Part shown: positions 16,995 through 25,420 of the stretch, piece by piece
Layout: each line of letters opens with the position of its first letter
Position numbering within the stretch: the first letter of the stretch is position 1
NCBI RefSeq assembly: GCF_001984215.1
Contig: NZ_CP019420.1
Location: 3,038,001 to 3,102,000 of the forward strand
From: Mycobacterium sp. MS1601
Lineage (GTDB): Bacteria; Actinomycetota; Actinomycetes; Mycobacteriales; Mycobacteriaceae
Reading direction: 5' to 3'
DNA: 64,000 nt
Notes under the pieces: generated by a model
Databases searched by the model: none
What the model saw: only the letters and a program-made list of their open reading frames with translations
Told to the model about the DNA's origin: nothing
Translations under genes and position numbers: made by a program

Positions 16995-17956
16995 AAGCCG
17001 TTGTAGTCAGCGAGCTCACCGGCCCATCGGGCATGTCCTTCACGGACGTGCCCGACGCCGTCGGTGGGCCCGGGAACGTGGTGATCGACGTCCGTGCCGC
17101 CGGCGTGTGCTTCCCGGATCTACTTCTCGCCCGAGGTGAGTACCAGCTCAAGCTGCCTCCACCGTTCACTCCAGGCATGGAAGTGGCCGGTGTGGTGCGC
17201 GCGGCCCCTGCGGAGTCTGATTTTGTTGTCGGGCAGCGAGTTTCAGCATTCACCATGTTGGGCGGCTACGCCGAGCAGGTGGCTGTGCCCGCACAGAAGG
17301 TAGTGCCCACCGCCGACGGCGTCGATGATGCCGAGGCCGCCGCCCTGCTGGGCAACTACTACACCATGTACTTTGCCCTGACCCGCCGAGGCGGACTGCG
17401 GGTGGGCGAGACGGTGCTGGTGCTCGGCTCGGCAGGCGGAGTGGGCACGGCCGCAGTGCAATTGGCCAAGGCGTTGGGCGCCAGGGTGATTGCGATGGTG
17501 CACCGCCCGCATGCCGCCGAGTTCGTGTCGTCGTTGGGGGCCGACGTGGTGCTGCCCCTCGCGCAGGGGTGGAAGGACGCCGTGCTCGAGGCGACCGGCG
17601 GCCGGGGTGTCGACCTGGTGGTGGACCCGGTGGGTGGCGAGGTCTTCGATGACGCCATCCGGGTGATCGCCACCGAGGGCAGGCTGCTGGTGATCGGTTT
17701 CGCCGCGGGCGGTATCCCGACGATCAAGGTGAACCGGCTGCTGCTGCGCAACGTCGGGGTGCTGGGCGTCGGGTGGGGCGAGTTCGTCAACAAGACGCCG
17801 GGCGCGCAGGCCGAAGTGGGCGCCGGGATCGCCAACCTGGTGGCCGCCGGTTTGCGTCCGCCCGCGCCGCAACGCTTCCCACTGTCCGAAGCGCCCACGG
17901 CGCTGCAGGCCTTGGCTGACGGGGGAGTGCTGGGCAAGCTCGTTCTGGAGCCCTGA
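16991..17956 (+). CDS. Zinc-independent NADPH:quinone oxidoreductase, MDR superfamily (Rv0149-like)
   Basis: A 321-aa medium-chain reductase without the structural-zinc cysteine cluster. The cofactor loop is VLVLGSAGGVGTAAVQLAKALGA cut to its core GSAGGVGTAAVQLAK near residues 147-161. The substrate-side motif PPPFTPGMEVAGVV and LLGNYYTMYFAL are typical of quinone or enoyl reductases. It starts at a GTG that overlaps the SDR stop (GTGA), so production is coupled to the SDR. The likely role is reducing quinones or alkenals in the same pathway as the aldehyde dehydrogenase and SDR. Confidence 0.88.
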   Translation: MKAVVVSELTGPSGMSFTDVPDAVGGPGNVVIDVRAAGVCFPDLLLARGEYQLKLPPPFTPGMEVAGVVRAAPAESDFVVGQRVSAFTMLGGYAEQVAVPAQKVVPTADGVDDAEAAALLGNYYTMYFALTRRGGLRVGETVLVLGSAGGVGTAAVQLAKALGARVIAMVHRPHAAEFVSSLGADVVLPLAQGWKDAVLEATGGRGVDLVVDPVGGEVFDDAIRVIATEGRLLVIGFAAGGIPTIKVNRLLLRNVGVLGVGWGEFVNKTPGAQAEVGAGIANLVAAGLRPPAPQRFPLSEAPTALQALADGGVLGKLVLEP

Positions 17957-17973
17957 CGGGTACGTTTGCCGGC

Positions 17974-18456
17974 GTGGGTACGTCAGGCATCGTCCTCGTC
18001 GCGTTGGCCATCGCCGTCGGCCTGGCCGGCATCATCGTGCCGATCCTGCCCGGCGGACTGCTGGTCTTCGGTGCCATCGCCGTCTGGGCGTGGGTCGAGG
18101 GCACCACGGCGGCCTGGGTGACACTCGGCATCGTCGCCGCGCTGTTCGTCACCGCCGAGGTGATCAAGTACGTCTGGCCCGTCAAACGCATGAAGCAGGC
18201 CGACGTCCGGACCTGGAGCCTGGTCCTGGGCGCGGTGCTGGGCGTCATCGGGTTCTTCGTGGTCCCCGTGCTGGGCCTGGTACTCGGGTTCATCCTGGGG
18301 GTGTTTCTCGCCGAGCTGGGCGTGCGCCGCGACGCCACCCGCGCCTGGGTGTCGACGGTGCACGCGCTCAAGGGGGTGGCGCTGTCGGTCGGCGTCGAAC
18401 TCGTCGGCGCCCTGGCGTCCACCGTCGTGTGGATCGTTGCCGTGATGTGGGCGTGA
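17974..18456 (+). CDS. DUF456-family membrane protein
   Basis: A 160-aa integral membrane protein with about four helices and the glycine-rich pattern of DUF456, for example VGLAGIIVPILPGGLLVFGA at residues 15-34. Its function is unknown. It begins at GTG 17974, 17 bp after the quinone reductase. TACGTT at 17961-17966 lies 7 bp before the GTG, so it may also have its own leaderless promoter. The last codons are inside a 27-bp inverted repeat that terminates transcription. Confidence 0.8.
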   Translation: MGTSGIVLVALAIAVGLAGIIVPILPGGLLVFGAIAVWAWVEGTTAAWVTLGIVAALFVTAEVIKYVWPVKRMKQADVRTWSLVLGAVLGVIGFFVVPVLGLVLGFILGVFLAELGVRRDATRAWVSTVHALKGVALSVGVELVGALASTVVWIVAVMWA

Positions 18457-18497
18457 TTCCGGTCGCTCACCGACCGGAATCACGCCCACATCACGGC
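18439..18497. terminator. 27-bp perfect hairpin at convergent gene ends (dispersed element copy 1)
   Basis: The arms at 18439-18465 and 18471-18497 are perfectly complementary over 27 bp around the loop CTCAC. The left arm includes the last codons and stop of the DUF456 gene. The core GGCGTGATTCCGGTCG, the CTCAC loop and the following CGAC recur at 33093-33145 on the opposite strand, also between convergent genes. Confidence 0.85.
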
Positions 18498-18537
18498 TCT
18501 CTCCCCCTCGTTCCTCGGGCTCGTCGACCGGGCGGGA

Positions 18538-19329
18538 TCACGCCCGAATCGCAGCTCTCAGCTTGTCGAGGTGTTCGGCCGTCACGCCGGAGGCCGTCAG
18601 GAACCCGTCCAGTGAACCGAACTCGTCGTCGACGGTCCTCAGCGCGGCGTCGAGATACTCCTCGTGCACCCCGAGGACGTCATCGGAGAGCCGCGCCTCG
18701 GTCAACTCCGCCATCTCGGCCGGGATCTCGCCGTCGAAGCGGCTGCGGATCCGGCTGACGATCTGCTCCCGCAGCGTGCCGGCGGCGGCGTTACTGGCCA
18801 GGTAATCGGTCATCACCGCATCGCGGTCGACGCCCGCGGCCTGCAACACCACCCCGACGGTGAACCCGGTGCGGTCCTTGCCTGCGAAACAGTGCGCCAG
18901 CACCGGCCGCTGATCGCCGAGCAGCGTTATCACCCGGTGCACCGCGCGGCGGGCGCCGGCCGCCTTGGCGAAACCGCGGTACTCCTCGGCCATGTAACGC
19001 TTGGCGGCGGCGTTGGTGGACTCGTCGGACGGCTTCTCGGTCATCAGCCGCGCAAACGCATGCTCGTGCGGCGCCTCACCGTCGCTGACCACGGTCTCGA
19101 CGAACGGCAGCAGATGGATCTGCACGCCGTCGGGCACCAGGCCGGGGCCGTGCTTGCCCACCTCGATCGCCGACCGTAGATCGGCCACGTCACCGATGGC
19201 CAACGCCTGCAACTGTTTCCGGCCCTCGTCGTCGAGCGCGCTGAGCTCACCGGAGCGGAACAGCAGACCGGGACGGATGCCGGTGGACTCGGTGACGTCG
19301 CGGAAGTTCCATGCACCACTGAGAGTCAC
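18538..19329 (-). CDS. ptbB: Protein tyrosine/phosphoinositide phosphatase (PtbB/MPtpB-like)
   Basis: A 263-aa DSP-like phosphatase. The active-site P-loop is [10 protein letters not shown] with the nucleophile at about Cys147. The extra aspartate-lysine inside the loop (GKDR) is typical of the MPtpB/lipid phosphatase group that acts on phosphotyrosine and phosphoinositides. The N-terminus [11 protein letters not shown] and [12 protein letters not shown] match that family. It starts at GTG 19329, which overlaps the fadE2 stop (GTGA). In M. tuberculosis PtpB is a secreted virulence factor. Its job in a saprophyte is open. Confidence 0.88.
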   Translation of the reverse strand: MTLSGAWNFRDVTESTGIRPGLLFRSGELSALDDEGRKQLQALAIGDVADLRSAIEVGKHGPGLVPDGVQIHLLPFVETVVSDGEAPHEHAFARLMTEKPSDESTNAAAKRYMAEEYRGFAKAAGARRAVHRVITLLGDQRPVLAHCFAGKDRTGFTVGVVLQAAGVDRDAVMTDYLASNAAAGTLREQIVSRIRSRFDGEIPAEMAELTEARLSDDVLGVHEEYLDAALRTVDDEFGSLDGFLTASGVTAEHLDKLRAAIRA

Positions 19330-20561
19330 TTGGTCACCGCCGTCGCCAGCGCGCCCTTCTCCCGGCCCAGTTCGGCCCGGGCAATTGCCCGCAGGTGTAC
19401 CTCGTCGGGGCCGTCGAACAGTCGCATGGCACGATGCCAGCCGTACAGCCTGGCCAGCACGGTGTCGTCGCTGACCCCGGCAGCCCCGTGCACCTGGATG
19501 GCGCGATCGAGCACATTGCACGCCATCTGCGGTGCGACGGCCTTGATCTGGGCGACCTGAGTGCGGGCTTCCTTGTTGCCGTGCTTGTCGATGGTCCACG
19601 CAGCCTTCTCGCACAGCAGGCGCGCCTGGTCGATCTCGTTGCGGGAGAACGCGATCTGCTGCTGTACCACACCCTGATCGGCCAGCGGTTTGCCGAACGC
19701 GATGCGGGTGTTGGCCCGGTCCACCATCAAGGCCAGCGCCCGCTCGGCCACCCCGATGGCCCGCATGCAGTGGTGGATGCGGCCCGGCCCCAGCCGCGCC
19801 TGGGCGATGGCGAAGCCGGAACCTTCCTCACCCAACAGGTTCGAGGCCGGCACCCGCACGTTGTCGTAGATGATCTCGGCGTGTCCATGCTGATCTTGCC
19901 AGCCGAAAACGCTTGTGGAGCGCAGGATCTGGACACCTGGCGTATCGATGGGTACCAGGATCATCGACTGCTGTTGGTGACTGGGCGCATCGGGGTTGGT
20001 GCGGCCCATGACGATCAGGATCTTGCAGCGCGGATCGTTGGCGCCCGAGGTCCACCACTTGCGCCCGTTGATGACGTAATCGTCGCCGTCGCGGACGATC
20101 GAGGTCTGGATATTGCGCGCGTCGCTGGAGGCCACCGCCGGTTCGGTCATGGAGAACCCGCTGCGGATCTCGCCGGCCAACAACGGCTCCAGCCACTGCT
20201 TGCTCTGCTCGGGAGTAGCGAACAAGTGCAGCGTTTCCATGTTGCCGGTGTCCGGTGCCGCGCAGTTGATCGCTTCGGGGCCGATCTCCATGCTCCAGCC
20301 GGACAGTTCGGCCAGCGGCGCGTACTCCAGGTTGGTCAGTCCCGAGACCGACGGCAGGAACAGATTCCACAGCCCCTGCTCACGGGCGAGCTTCTTGAGC
20401 TCCTCGACCACCGGCGGGACGGTGAAGTCCTTGGGCCCGGCTTCCTGGCGGTAGGCGTCATAGGACGCCTCGGCCGGGATCACGTGTTCGGTCATGAATG
20501 CGGTGAGTCGCCGGTGGTAGTCCTGCGCCTTGGCCGACATCGCGAAGTCCATGACGGCCAC
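19326..20561 (-). CDS. fadE2: Acyl-CoA dehydrogenase (FadE2-like)
   Basis: A 411-aa flavoprotein of the acyl-CoA dehydrogenase family, large form similar to human ACAD10/11-type enzymes. FAD/substrate motifs include [33 protein letters not shown] and the C-terminal [20 protein letters not shown]. The start is GTG 20561 or ATG 20552 ([12 protein letters not shown]). It is translationally coupled to the phosphatase downstream. The order fadE2-ptbB is the same as Rv0154c-Rv0153c. The exact chain-length preference cannot be deduced. Confidence 0.9.
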   Translation of the reverse strand: MAVMDFAMSAKAQDYHRRLTAFMTEHVIPAEASYDAYRQEAGPKDFTVPPVVEELKKLAREQGLWNLFLPSVSGLTNLEYAPLAELSGWSMEIGPEAINCAAPDTGNMETLHLFATPEQSKQWLEPLLAGEIRSGFSMTEPAVASSDARNIQTSIVRDGDDYVINGRKWWTSGANDPRCKILIVMGRTNPDAPSHQQQSMILVPIDTPGVQILRSTSVFGWQDQHGHAEIIYDNVRVPASNLLGEEGSGFAIAQARLGPGRIHHCMRAIGVAERALALMVDRANTRIAFGKPLADQGVVQQQIAFSRNEIDQARLLCEKAAWTIDKHGNKEARTQVAQIKAVAPQMACNVLDRAIQVHGAAGVSDDTVLARLYGWHRAMRLFDGPDEVHLRAIARAELGREKGALATAVTK

Positions 20562-20723
20562 GATATGACACGCGTCGACGGCGGCTCAGAGCGCTCCGGC
20601 CGTCGCCGCCCTCCCCGCGGTGAACGGCAGTCACCGGGTGGCGGGATCCGGGCTTCATCTGCGCCGCCAGGTGACGCCCGTTCACTTCGGTGGGCTTCGA
20701 GCCGCCCGGGAGGCGAAAAACCC

Positions 20724-20760
20724 TCACGCCCCGGCGCGAGGGGGGTGCGCCGGGGCGTGA
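20724..20760. terminator. 14-bp perfect GC hairpin
   Basis: TCACGCCCCGGCGC (20724-20737) pairs with GCGCCGGGGCGTGA (20747-20760) around a 9-nt G-rich loop. There is no T-tract. It sits between the fadE2 start and the 15-codon ORF and insulates the two. Confidence 0.65.
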
Positions 20761-20781
20761 AGAGAATACGGAGAAGGAGCG

Positions 20782-20829
20782 ATGTCTACTACGTATCGGT
20801 ACCTGCCTTTCGTCGGGATTCGAAGGTGA
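20782..20829 (+). CDS. Candidate 15-codon ORF with strong Shine-Dalgarno
   Basis: ATG 20782 follows GGAGAAGGAG (20770-20779) with ideal spacing. The peptide would be MSTTYRYLPFVGIRR. A 12-bp stem begins 11 bp after the stop. Nothing similar is known to me. The combination of good ribosome binding site, short peptide and overlapping hairpins resembles a leader-peptide attenuator, yet no plus-strand gene follows until 21305. Confidence 0.35.
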   Translation: MSTTYRYLPFVGIRR

Positions 20830-20839
20830 TTCAAGTTCT

Positions 20840-20912
20840 GGTGGCCACCGTGGGCTGGGGGGACGGTGGCCACCTGCCGCCGCGGCAGGTGAGTCGTGAG
20901 CCGTCGACTCAC
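20840..20912. repeat. Chain of three overlapping, mutually exclusive stem-loops
   Basis: GGTGGCCACCGT (20840-20851) pairs with ACGGTGGCCACC (20863-20874). CACCTGCC (20871-20878) pairs with GGCAGGTG (20884-20891). GTGAGTCG (20889-20896) pairs with CGACTCAC (20905-20912). Neighbouring stems share the bases 20871-20874 and 20889-20891, so adjacent stems compete. Confidence 0.6.
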
Positions 20913-20971
20913 CGCGCAGGGCAACCGCACCGCCGGGGTCAGGCCGGCGTGAGATGTGTGCGGTTCTTACA

Positions 20972-21148
20972 TCAGGCGGCGTCGTTGCCGAAAACTGATG
21001 CGCTGGAGATGGTTTGGCTGGTGCCGGGGTCGCCGGTCAGGGGATTGGTGAAGTCACCGACACCCAGCGCGGTTCCGCCGAGGATGCTCAGCCCGATCAT
21101 CGGTGCGGCGACGTAGCGGGCGACCTTCTGATTGGTGAAAAGCTTCAT
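20972..21148 (-). CDS. Small secreted or membrane-anchored peptide, 58 aa
   Basis: ATG 21148 has AGGAGAACG upstream on the coding strand with correct spacing. The peptide starts MKLFTNQKVARYVAAPMIG and continues with a hydrophobic glycine/alanine stretch, consistent with a signal peptide or one membrane helix. The tail is rich in Gly, Ser, Thr and Asn and ends FGNDAA. No family is recognised. It is divergent from the response regulator gene across 156 bp, so it could be a target of that two-component system. Confidence 0.65.
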   Translation of the reverse strand: MKLFTNQKVARYVAAPMIGLSILGGTALGVGDFTNPLTGDPGTSQTISSASVFGNDAA

Positions 21149-21304
21149 GTCCGTTCTCCTGTCCGTTGCGATCTCGGTGTTTCTCCGATGCGACAACTCT
21201 CTCGCGTTGCGGCCGCTGTGTATGTCCGCTCACCGGTGGAAGCAGGGGATGAATCGGCTGTCCACCGATCGGGGGACAAGGCTGATGTGGAAAGCTGCCT
21301 CAGC

Positions 21305-21946
21305 ATGGCGGCGGCGAAGGTCCGGGTGGTGGTGGGTGATGACCACCCCCTGTTCCGCGACGGTCTGGTCCGTGCGCTGAACAGCAGCGATGCCATCGAG
21401 GTGGTGGCCGAGGCACCTGACGGCCCGGCCGCCCTGGCCGCGATCAACGAGCACGGCCCCGATGTGGCGCTGCTGGATCACCAGATGCCGGGACTCAACG
21501 GGGCCGAGGTGGCGGCTGCGGTGGTCCGCGATGGTTTGGCCACCCGGGTGCTGCTGGTGTCGGCGCACGACGACCCGGCGATCGTCTATCACGCGCTGCA
21601 GCAGGGTGCGGCCGGCTATCTGCCGAAGGAGTCGACGCGCGCCGAGATCGTCGCGGCGGTGCTGGACTGCGCCAAGGGTCGCGACATCGTGGCTCCGCGG
21701 CTGGCGTCGGGCCTGGCGGTGGAGATCCGGCGTCGTGCCGAACCGGCCGGACCCGCCCTGAGCGCACGTGAACGCGAGGTGCTGGGCCTCATCGCCGCGG
21801 GCCGTAGCATTCCGGCGATCGCCGAGCAGCTGTTCCTGGCGCCGTCGACGGTCAAGACCCACGTGCAACGGCTCTACGAGAAACTCGGTGTCGGAGACCG
21901 TGCCGCCGCGGTGGCCGAGGCGATGCGCCGCGGGCTGCTGGAGTAG
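21305..21946 (+). CDS. NarL/LuxR-family response regulator
   Basis: A 213-aa response regulator. The receiver domain has the acidic pair in VVVGDDHPLFRDGLV, the phospho-acceptor Asp58 in VALLDHQMPG and the conserved lysine in GYLPKEST. The C-terminal LuxR-type helix-turn-helix (about residues 145-205) contains LSAREREVLGLIAAGRS and PSTVKTHVQRLYEKLGV. The start is taken at ATG 21305; a GTG 15 codons upstream (GTG GAA AGC) is an alternative with AAGG before it. The sensor kinase follows with a one-base overlap. Confidence 0.92.
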   Translation: MAAAKVRVVVGDDHPLFRDGLVRALNSSDAIEVVAEAPDGPAALAAINEHGPDVALLDHQMPGLNGAEVAAAVVRDGLATRVLLVSAHDDPAIVYHALQQGAAGYLPKESTRAEIVAAVLDCAKGRDIVAPRLASGLAVEIRRRAEPAGPALSAREREVLGLIAAGRSIPAIAEQLFLAPSTVKTHVQRLYEKLGVGDRAAAVAEAMRRGLLE

Positions 21947-23115
21947 TGGTGTTACGCCCGCCCGATCTGCTGTCCACCGATCCGGTGCGGGTGGCCGCGG
22001 TGCTGCGGCTGCCGCTCATCGTGCTGATCGCGCTGCTGGTCTATGTCCAGGACGTCGAACACTGGCTGCCGGTCGCCTACGCCGCGGTGCTGGTGCTCTA
22101 CACCGTGGCGGCGACGGCCTGGCTGGCTCGGGTGCTGACCCGGCCGGTCCCGAGCTGGGCCGGTTGGGTGTCCACCGGCATGGATGTGCTGGCGGTTTTG
22201 GCGTTGTGCCTGGTGTCCGGCGGAGCGACGACATGGCTGCTGCCGGTGTTCTTCATGGTGCCGATCTCGGTGGCGTTCCTCGACCGACCGTGGTTGACCG
22301 CAGGCCTCGGTGTCGGGAGCGCGGTCGGCTACCTGGTGGCCTGGATCGTGTACTCGGTGCGCGACGACCAGGTGGGCCTGACGGACGTGGTTTACGTCCA
22401 GTTCGGATGCCTGCTGTGGCTGGCGGCGGCAACGACGGCGTTGTGCGTGGTGCTCAGCCGCCGCGCGGCTCGGGTGCGCCGCCTCATGGATGTGCGCCGA
22501 CGGCTGGTGGCCGAGTCGATGCTCGCCGACGAACGGCAGAGCCGCGCGTTGGCCGAGCAACTGCACGACGGGCCGTTGCAGAATCTGCTCGCGGTGAAGC
22601 TGGACCTCGAGGATCTGCGGGAACAACACTCCGACGAGGTGCTCGACCGCATCGAATCGGCTTTGCGTGACACCGTGACCCAGCTGCGCAGTACGGTCGG
22701 CACCCTGCACCCCACGGTGTTGGCACAGGTGGGCCTCACCGCGGCGCTGCGCGAACTGGCGGGCAGCCATGAACAGCGCACCGGGGTGGCCGTCGACGTC
22801 GACCTCGACGAGGTGGGCAAGCCGCCGGCCCAGGATCTGCTCTATCGGGCGGCGCGCGAGCTACTGGCCAATGCGCACAAACACTCCGGGGCAACCCGGC
22901 TGACGGTGCAGCTGCGTGGCGGGACCATGCTGATGCTGCGAGTGACCGACAACGGCAAGGGATTCGACCCCGCTGTGCTGGCTGATTCGGTGGCGGCAGG
23001 TCACATCGGGCTGGCGTCGTTGGTGGTGGCCGTGGAATCGACCGGCGGGACGCTGGAGATGGGTGCGGTACCCGGTGGCGGTGCCACCACCACCATCACC
23101 GTTCCCGCGAGCTAG
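21946..23115 (+). CDS. Membrane sensor histidine kinase (NarL-type, HisKA_3)
   Basis: A 389-aa kinase, partner of the preceding regulator. About five to six transmembrane helices fill residues 20-175 with no large extracellular loop, suggesting it senses a membrane-related or intracellular signal. The HisKA_3 dimerisation box is LAEQLHDGPLQNLLAVKL with the phosphorylated histidine near position 207. The ATPase domain shows RAARELLANAHKHSGA (N box) and VTDNGKGFDP (G box). GTG 21946 shares its first base with the regulator's TAG. The 3' end overlaps the convergent EamA gene by 20 bp. The signal is unknown. Confidence 0.92.
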   Translation: MVLRPPDLLSTDPVRVAAVLRLPLIVLIALLVYVQDVEHWLPVAYAAVLVLYTVAATAWLARVLTRPVPSWAGWVSTGMDVLAVLALCLVSGGATTWLLPVFFMVPISVAFLDRPWLTAGLGVGSAVGYLVAWIVYSVRDDQVGLTDVVYVQFGCLLWLAAATTALCVVLSRRAARVRRLMDVRRRLVAESMLADERQSRALAEQLHDGPLQNLLAVKLDLEDLREQHSDEVLDRIESALRDTVTQLRSTVGTLHPTVLAQVGLTAALRELAGSHEQRTGVAVDVDLDEVGKPPAQDLLYRAARELLANAHKHSGATRLTVQLRGGTMLMLRVTDNGKGFDPAVLADSVAAGHIGLASLVVAVESTGGTLEMGAVPGGGATTTITVPAS

Positions 23116-24022
23116 ACAAGACAAGTGCGGCCATCACCAGGCTGATACCGGCGACTTCGGCCACGCTCGGTCGTTGGGCCAGCACCACCGCACCCACCAC
23201 TGCCGCGGTGGCGGGCAGCAGCGCCAGCAGCAGTGCGAAGCGGGTCCGGCCGATGGTGGTCAGCACTCGCTGGTCCAGTGCGTACGGGATGACGCTGGAC
23301 AGCACGCCCACCCCGGCGCCCAGCAGCCATACCCGGGCATCGGTGAACACCGAGGCGTCGGACTGCCACTGCAGTGCCACCATCGCCGGCGCCGCCACCG
23401 TTGCCGCGACGGCCATTCCCAGTGCCAGTGAATCCAGTCCGTCCCCGGTGTCGGCGACCTTCTTGCCGAACAGGATGTAGCCGGCCCACAGCGCCGCCGC
23501 GATGGCTGCGAAACCCACACCCGCCAGGTCGGCGCCGCCCTGCACGCCGGCCAGCAGCACCACTCCCACTGCCACCAGAGCCACCGCGAGCAGATCCCGG
23601 ATGCGCCGAGAACCCAAGGCCGCCACCGCAACCGGTCCGGCGAACTCGATCGCGACAGCGGTGCCCAGCGGGATCCGGGCGATCGCCTCGTAGAACGCCA
23701 CGTTCATCCCCAGCGTCACCAACCCGAAACCCGCCGTGGTGAGCGCCGTCCGTCGTGTCCAGCGGGTGCGCCAGGGGCGGCGCCAGAGCATCAGAACCAC
23801 TGACGCGGCCGCGGCACGTAGCCAGGCCACCGTGGCCGGTTCGGTGGTGTCGAACAGGAACACGCCCACGGCCGCACCCAGGTACTGCGACAGCGCGCCG
23901 ACGATGAAGAACAGCGGCACGGACCATCCGGGCAGTGGGCGGGGTGCGGCGGTCAGCGATCCGAGACCATTCGGCCGCCGATTGCCCAGTCGTCGGGCGC
24001 CACATCGTTGAACACCACCCAC
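23096..24022 (-). CDS. EamA/DMT-family exporter (RhtA-like)
   Basis: A ten-helix drug/metabolite transporter with two EamA halves, resembling RhtA, the threonine/homoserine exporter. Characteristic stretches are GALSQYLGAAVGVFLFD, GMNVAFYEAIARIPLGTAVA with EFAGPVAVA, and LSSVIPYALDQRVL in the second half. The maximal frame begins at GTG 24022 inside the tautomerase gene and gives 308 aa; a GTG at 23920 (MPLFFIVGALSQ) would start right at the first helix. It overlaps the convergent sensor kinase by 20 bp at its 3' end. The exported compound is unknown. Confidence 0.82.
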   Translation of the reverse strand: MGGVQRCGARRLGNRRPNGLGSLTAAPRPLPGWSVPLFFIVGALSQYLGAAVGVFLFDTTEPATVAWLRAAAASVVLMLWRRPWRTRWTRRTALTTAGFGLVTLGMNVAFYEAIARIPLGTAVAIEFAGPVAVAALGSRRIRDLLAVALVAVGVVLLAGVQGGADLAGVGFAAIAAALWAGYILFGKKVADTGDGLDSLALGMAVAATVAAPAMVALQWQSDASVFTDARVWLLGAGVGVLSSVIPYALDQRVLTTIGRTRFALLLALLPATAAVVGAVVLAQRPSVAEVAGISLVMAALVLSSSRER

Positions 24023-24138
24023 ACGTGGTCGGCGGACGCGCCACCCGCCTCGGCGATGGCGGCGGTGATGCGGGCGGCCACTTCGCGCTTCTGCTCGGGT
24101 GTGCGTCCGGCCATCCAGTCGACCGTGACCATGGGCAT
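23953..24138 (-). CDS. 4-oxalocrotonate tautomerase-family protein
   Basis: A 61-aa protein beginning MPMVTVDWMAGRTPEQKRE. After removal of Met1, the catalytic amino-terminal proline of the tautomerase superfamily is exposed. Length and the DHVWVVFNDVAPDDWAIGG segment fit the 4-OT/YusQ-type small hexameric enzymes that interconvert enols and ketones. The substrate is unknown. Its 3' part is overlapped by the longest form of the EamA exporter gene on the same strand, suggesting co-transcription. Confidence 0.85.
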   Translation of the reverse strand: MPMVTVDWMAGRTPEQKREVAARITAAIAEAGGASADHVWVVFNDVAPDDWAIGGRMVSDR

Positions 24139-24264
24139 GGCGATGTCCTCTCTGACGAGTCCGATCAGCCTAGCGGCCCGTCCGATGGGCCGGAGCTCCG
24201 TCGACTGCTCGTTCGCCCCCTCGCTTCGCCGGGTAACCCCCCACGTAGCCTCGGACTCCGGCCG

Positions 24265-25404
24265 TCAGCCCGTGAGCCCCCGCGCGATCACCAGCCGCTG
24301 AATCTGGTTGGTGCCCTCGAAGATCTGGGTGATCTTGGCTTCGCGCATGAACCGCTCCACCCGGTAGTCGCGGGTGTAGCCGGCTCCGCCGAACACCTGC
24401 ACGGCGTCCGTCGTCACCTTCATGGCGGCGTCGGTCGCCACCAGCTTCGCGACGCTGGCCTGTTGTCCGTAGGGCAGCCCGAGATCACGGCGGCGGGCGG
24501 CGTCCAGGTAGGTGGCTCGCGCGCTGACGGTTGCGGCGGCCATGTCGGCGAGTAGGAACCCGAGCCCTTGGTGGTCGATGATCTTGCGGCCGAACGTGGT
24601 TCGCTCGTTGGCGTAGCGAGTGGCCTCGTCCAACGCGGCCTGGGCCAGTCCGACGGCTACCGCCGCGATGCCGAGTCGCCCAGAATCCAAGGCGGAGAAC
24701 GCAATCGACAGACCTTGGCCCTCGCTGCCGATCAGCCGGTCGGCGTCGATGCGCGCATTGTCGTAGAACGCCGAGGTGGTGGGCACGGCGTGCAGGCCCA
24801 TCTTCTCCTCGGGCTTGCCGAAACCGAGCCCCGGCAGATCGGCGGGCACCAGGAAACACGAAATCCCCTTGGACCCTTCGCCGGTGCGGGCGAACAACGT
24901 GTAGAAGTCCGCTCGTCCGCCGTGGGTGATCCAGGACTTCGCGCCGTTGAGGACGTAGCCGTCGCCGTCCTTGCGCGCAGCGCATGTCAGTGCGGCGGCA
25001 TCGGAACCGGCCTGGGGTTCGGACAGGCTGTACGCGCCGATCTGGTTTCCGGAGAGCATGCCGGGCAGCCAGCGCTGCTTCTGCTGATCGGTCCCGAACG
25101 TCAGCAGTGGATGCGACGACAGACTGTGCACGCTGACTGCGACGGCGACAGCTGCCCACCGTGCGGCGATCTCTTCGAGCACCTGGAGATACACCTCGAA
25201 CGGCTGGCCGCCGCCACCCCACTCCTCGGGCTGCGGCAGGCTCAGCAGCCCTGCCGCGCCGAGTTGGGCGAACACGCCGTCGGGGTAGGTCTCGTCCTTC
25301 TCGTGTCGGTCGACCTGTGGGTCGAGCACTTTGTCTGCGATATCGCGGGTCAGGGCGATCAGTTCATGCGCTTCATCGGTGGGGAGCAGACGGTCGACCG
25401 GCAC
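24265..25404 (-). CDS. Acyl-CoA dehydrogenase (short/branched-chain type FadE)
   Basis: A 379-aa acyl-CoA dehydrogenase performing the first oxidation step of fatty-acid or branched-chain acyl-CoA breakdown with FAD. GAYSLSEPQAGSDAAALTC and NGAKSWITHGGRADFY bind flavin and substrate, and FGGAGYTRDYRVERFMREA with KITQIFEGTNQIQ carries the catalytic base region. GTG 25404 is preferred because GGAGAGG sits 5 bp upstream on the coding strand; upstream in-frame codons would run into operator sequences. It diverges from a TetR gene across 87 bp packed with CAGTACTG repeats. Confidence 0.9.
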   Translation of the reverse strand: MPVDRLLPTDEAHELIALTRDIADKVLDPQVDRHEKDETYPDGVFAQLGAAGLLSLPQPEEWGGGGQPFEVYLQVLEEIAARWAAVAVAVSVHSLSSHPLLTFGTDQQKQRWLPGMLSGNQIGAYSLSEPQAGSDAAALTCAARKDGDGYVLNGAKSWITHGGRADFYTLFARTGEGSKGISCFLVPADLPGLGFGKPEEKMGLHAVPTTSAFYDNARIDADRLIGSEGQGLSIAFSALDSGRLGIAAVAVGLAQAALDEATRYANERTTFGRKIIDHQGLGFLLADMAAATVSARATYLDAARRRDLGLPYGQQASVAKLVATDAAMKVTTDAVQVFGGAGYTRDYRVERFMREAKITQIFEGTNQIQRLVIARGLTG

Positions 25405-25420
25405 GGGCACCTCTCCAGAA

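Larger units (their letters stand above)
20562..20971. other. 410-bp gap: fadE2 upstream region plus hairpin cluster
   Basis: From 20562 to 20723 I see only the probable fadE2 promoter. From 20724 to 20912 there are four strong inverted repeats and a 15-codon ORF with an excellent ribosome binding site, described separately. The stretch 20913-20971 leads to the stop of the small secreted-peptide gene on the minus strand. The hairpins may end that gene's transcript, or belong to a plus-strand structured RNA. Confidence 0.5.

Noticed and set aside
19395..21116. A long plus-strand open frame opposite fadE2 that continues to 21116
   Set aside because: It is antisense to the well-supported fadE2 gene, has no recognisable domain and crosses several strong hairpins.
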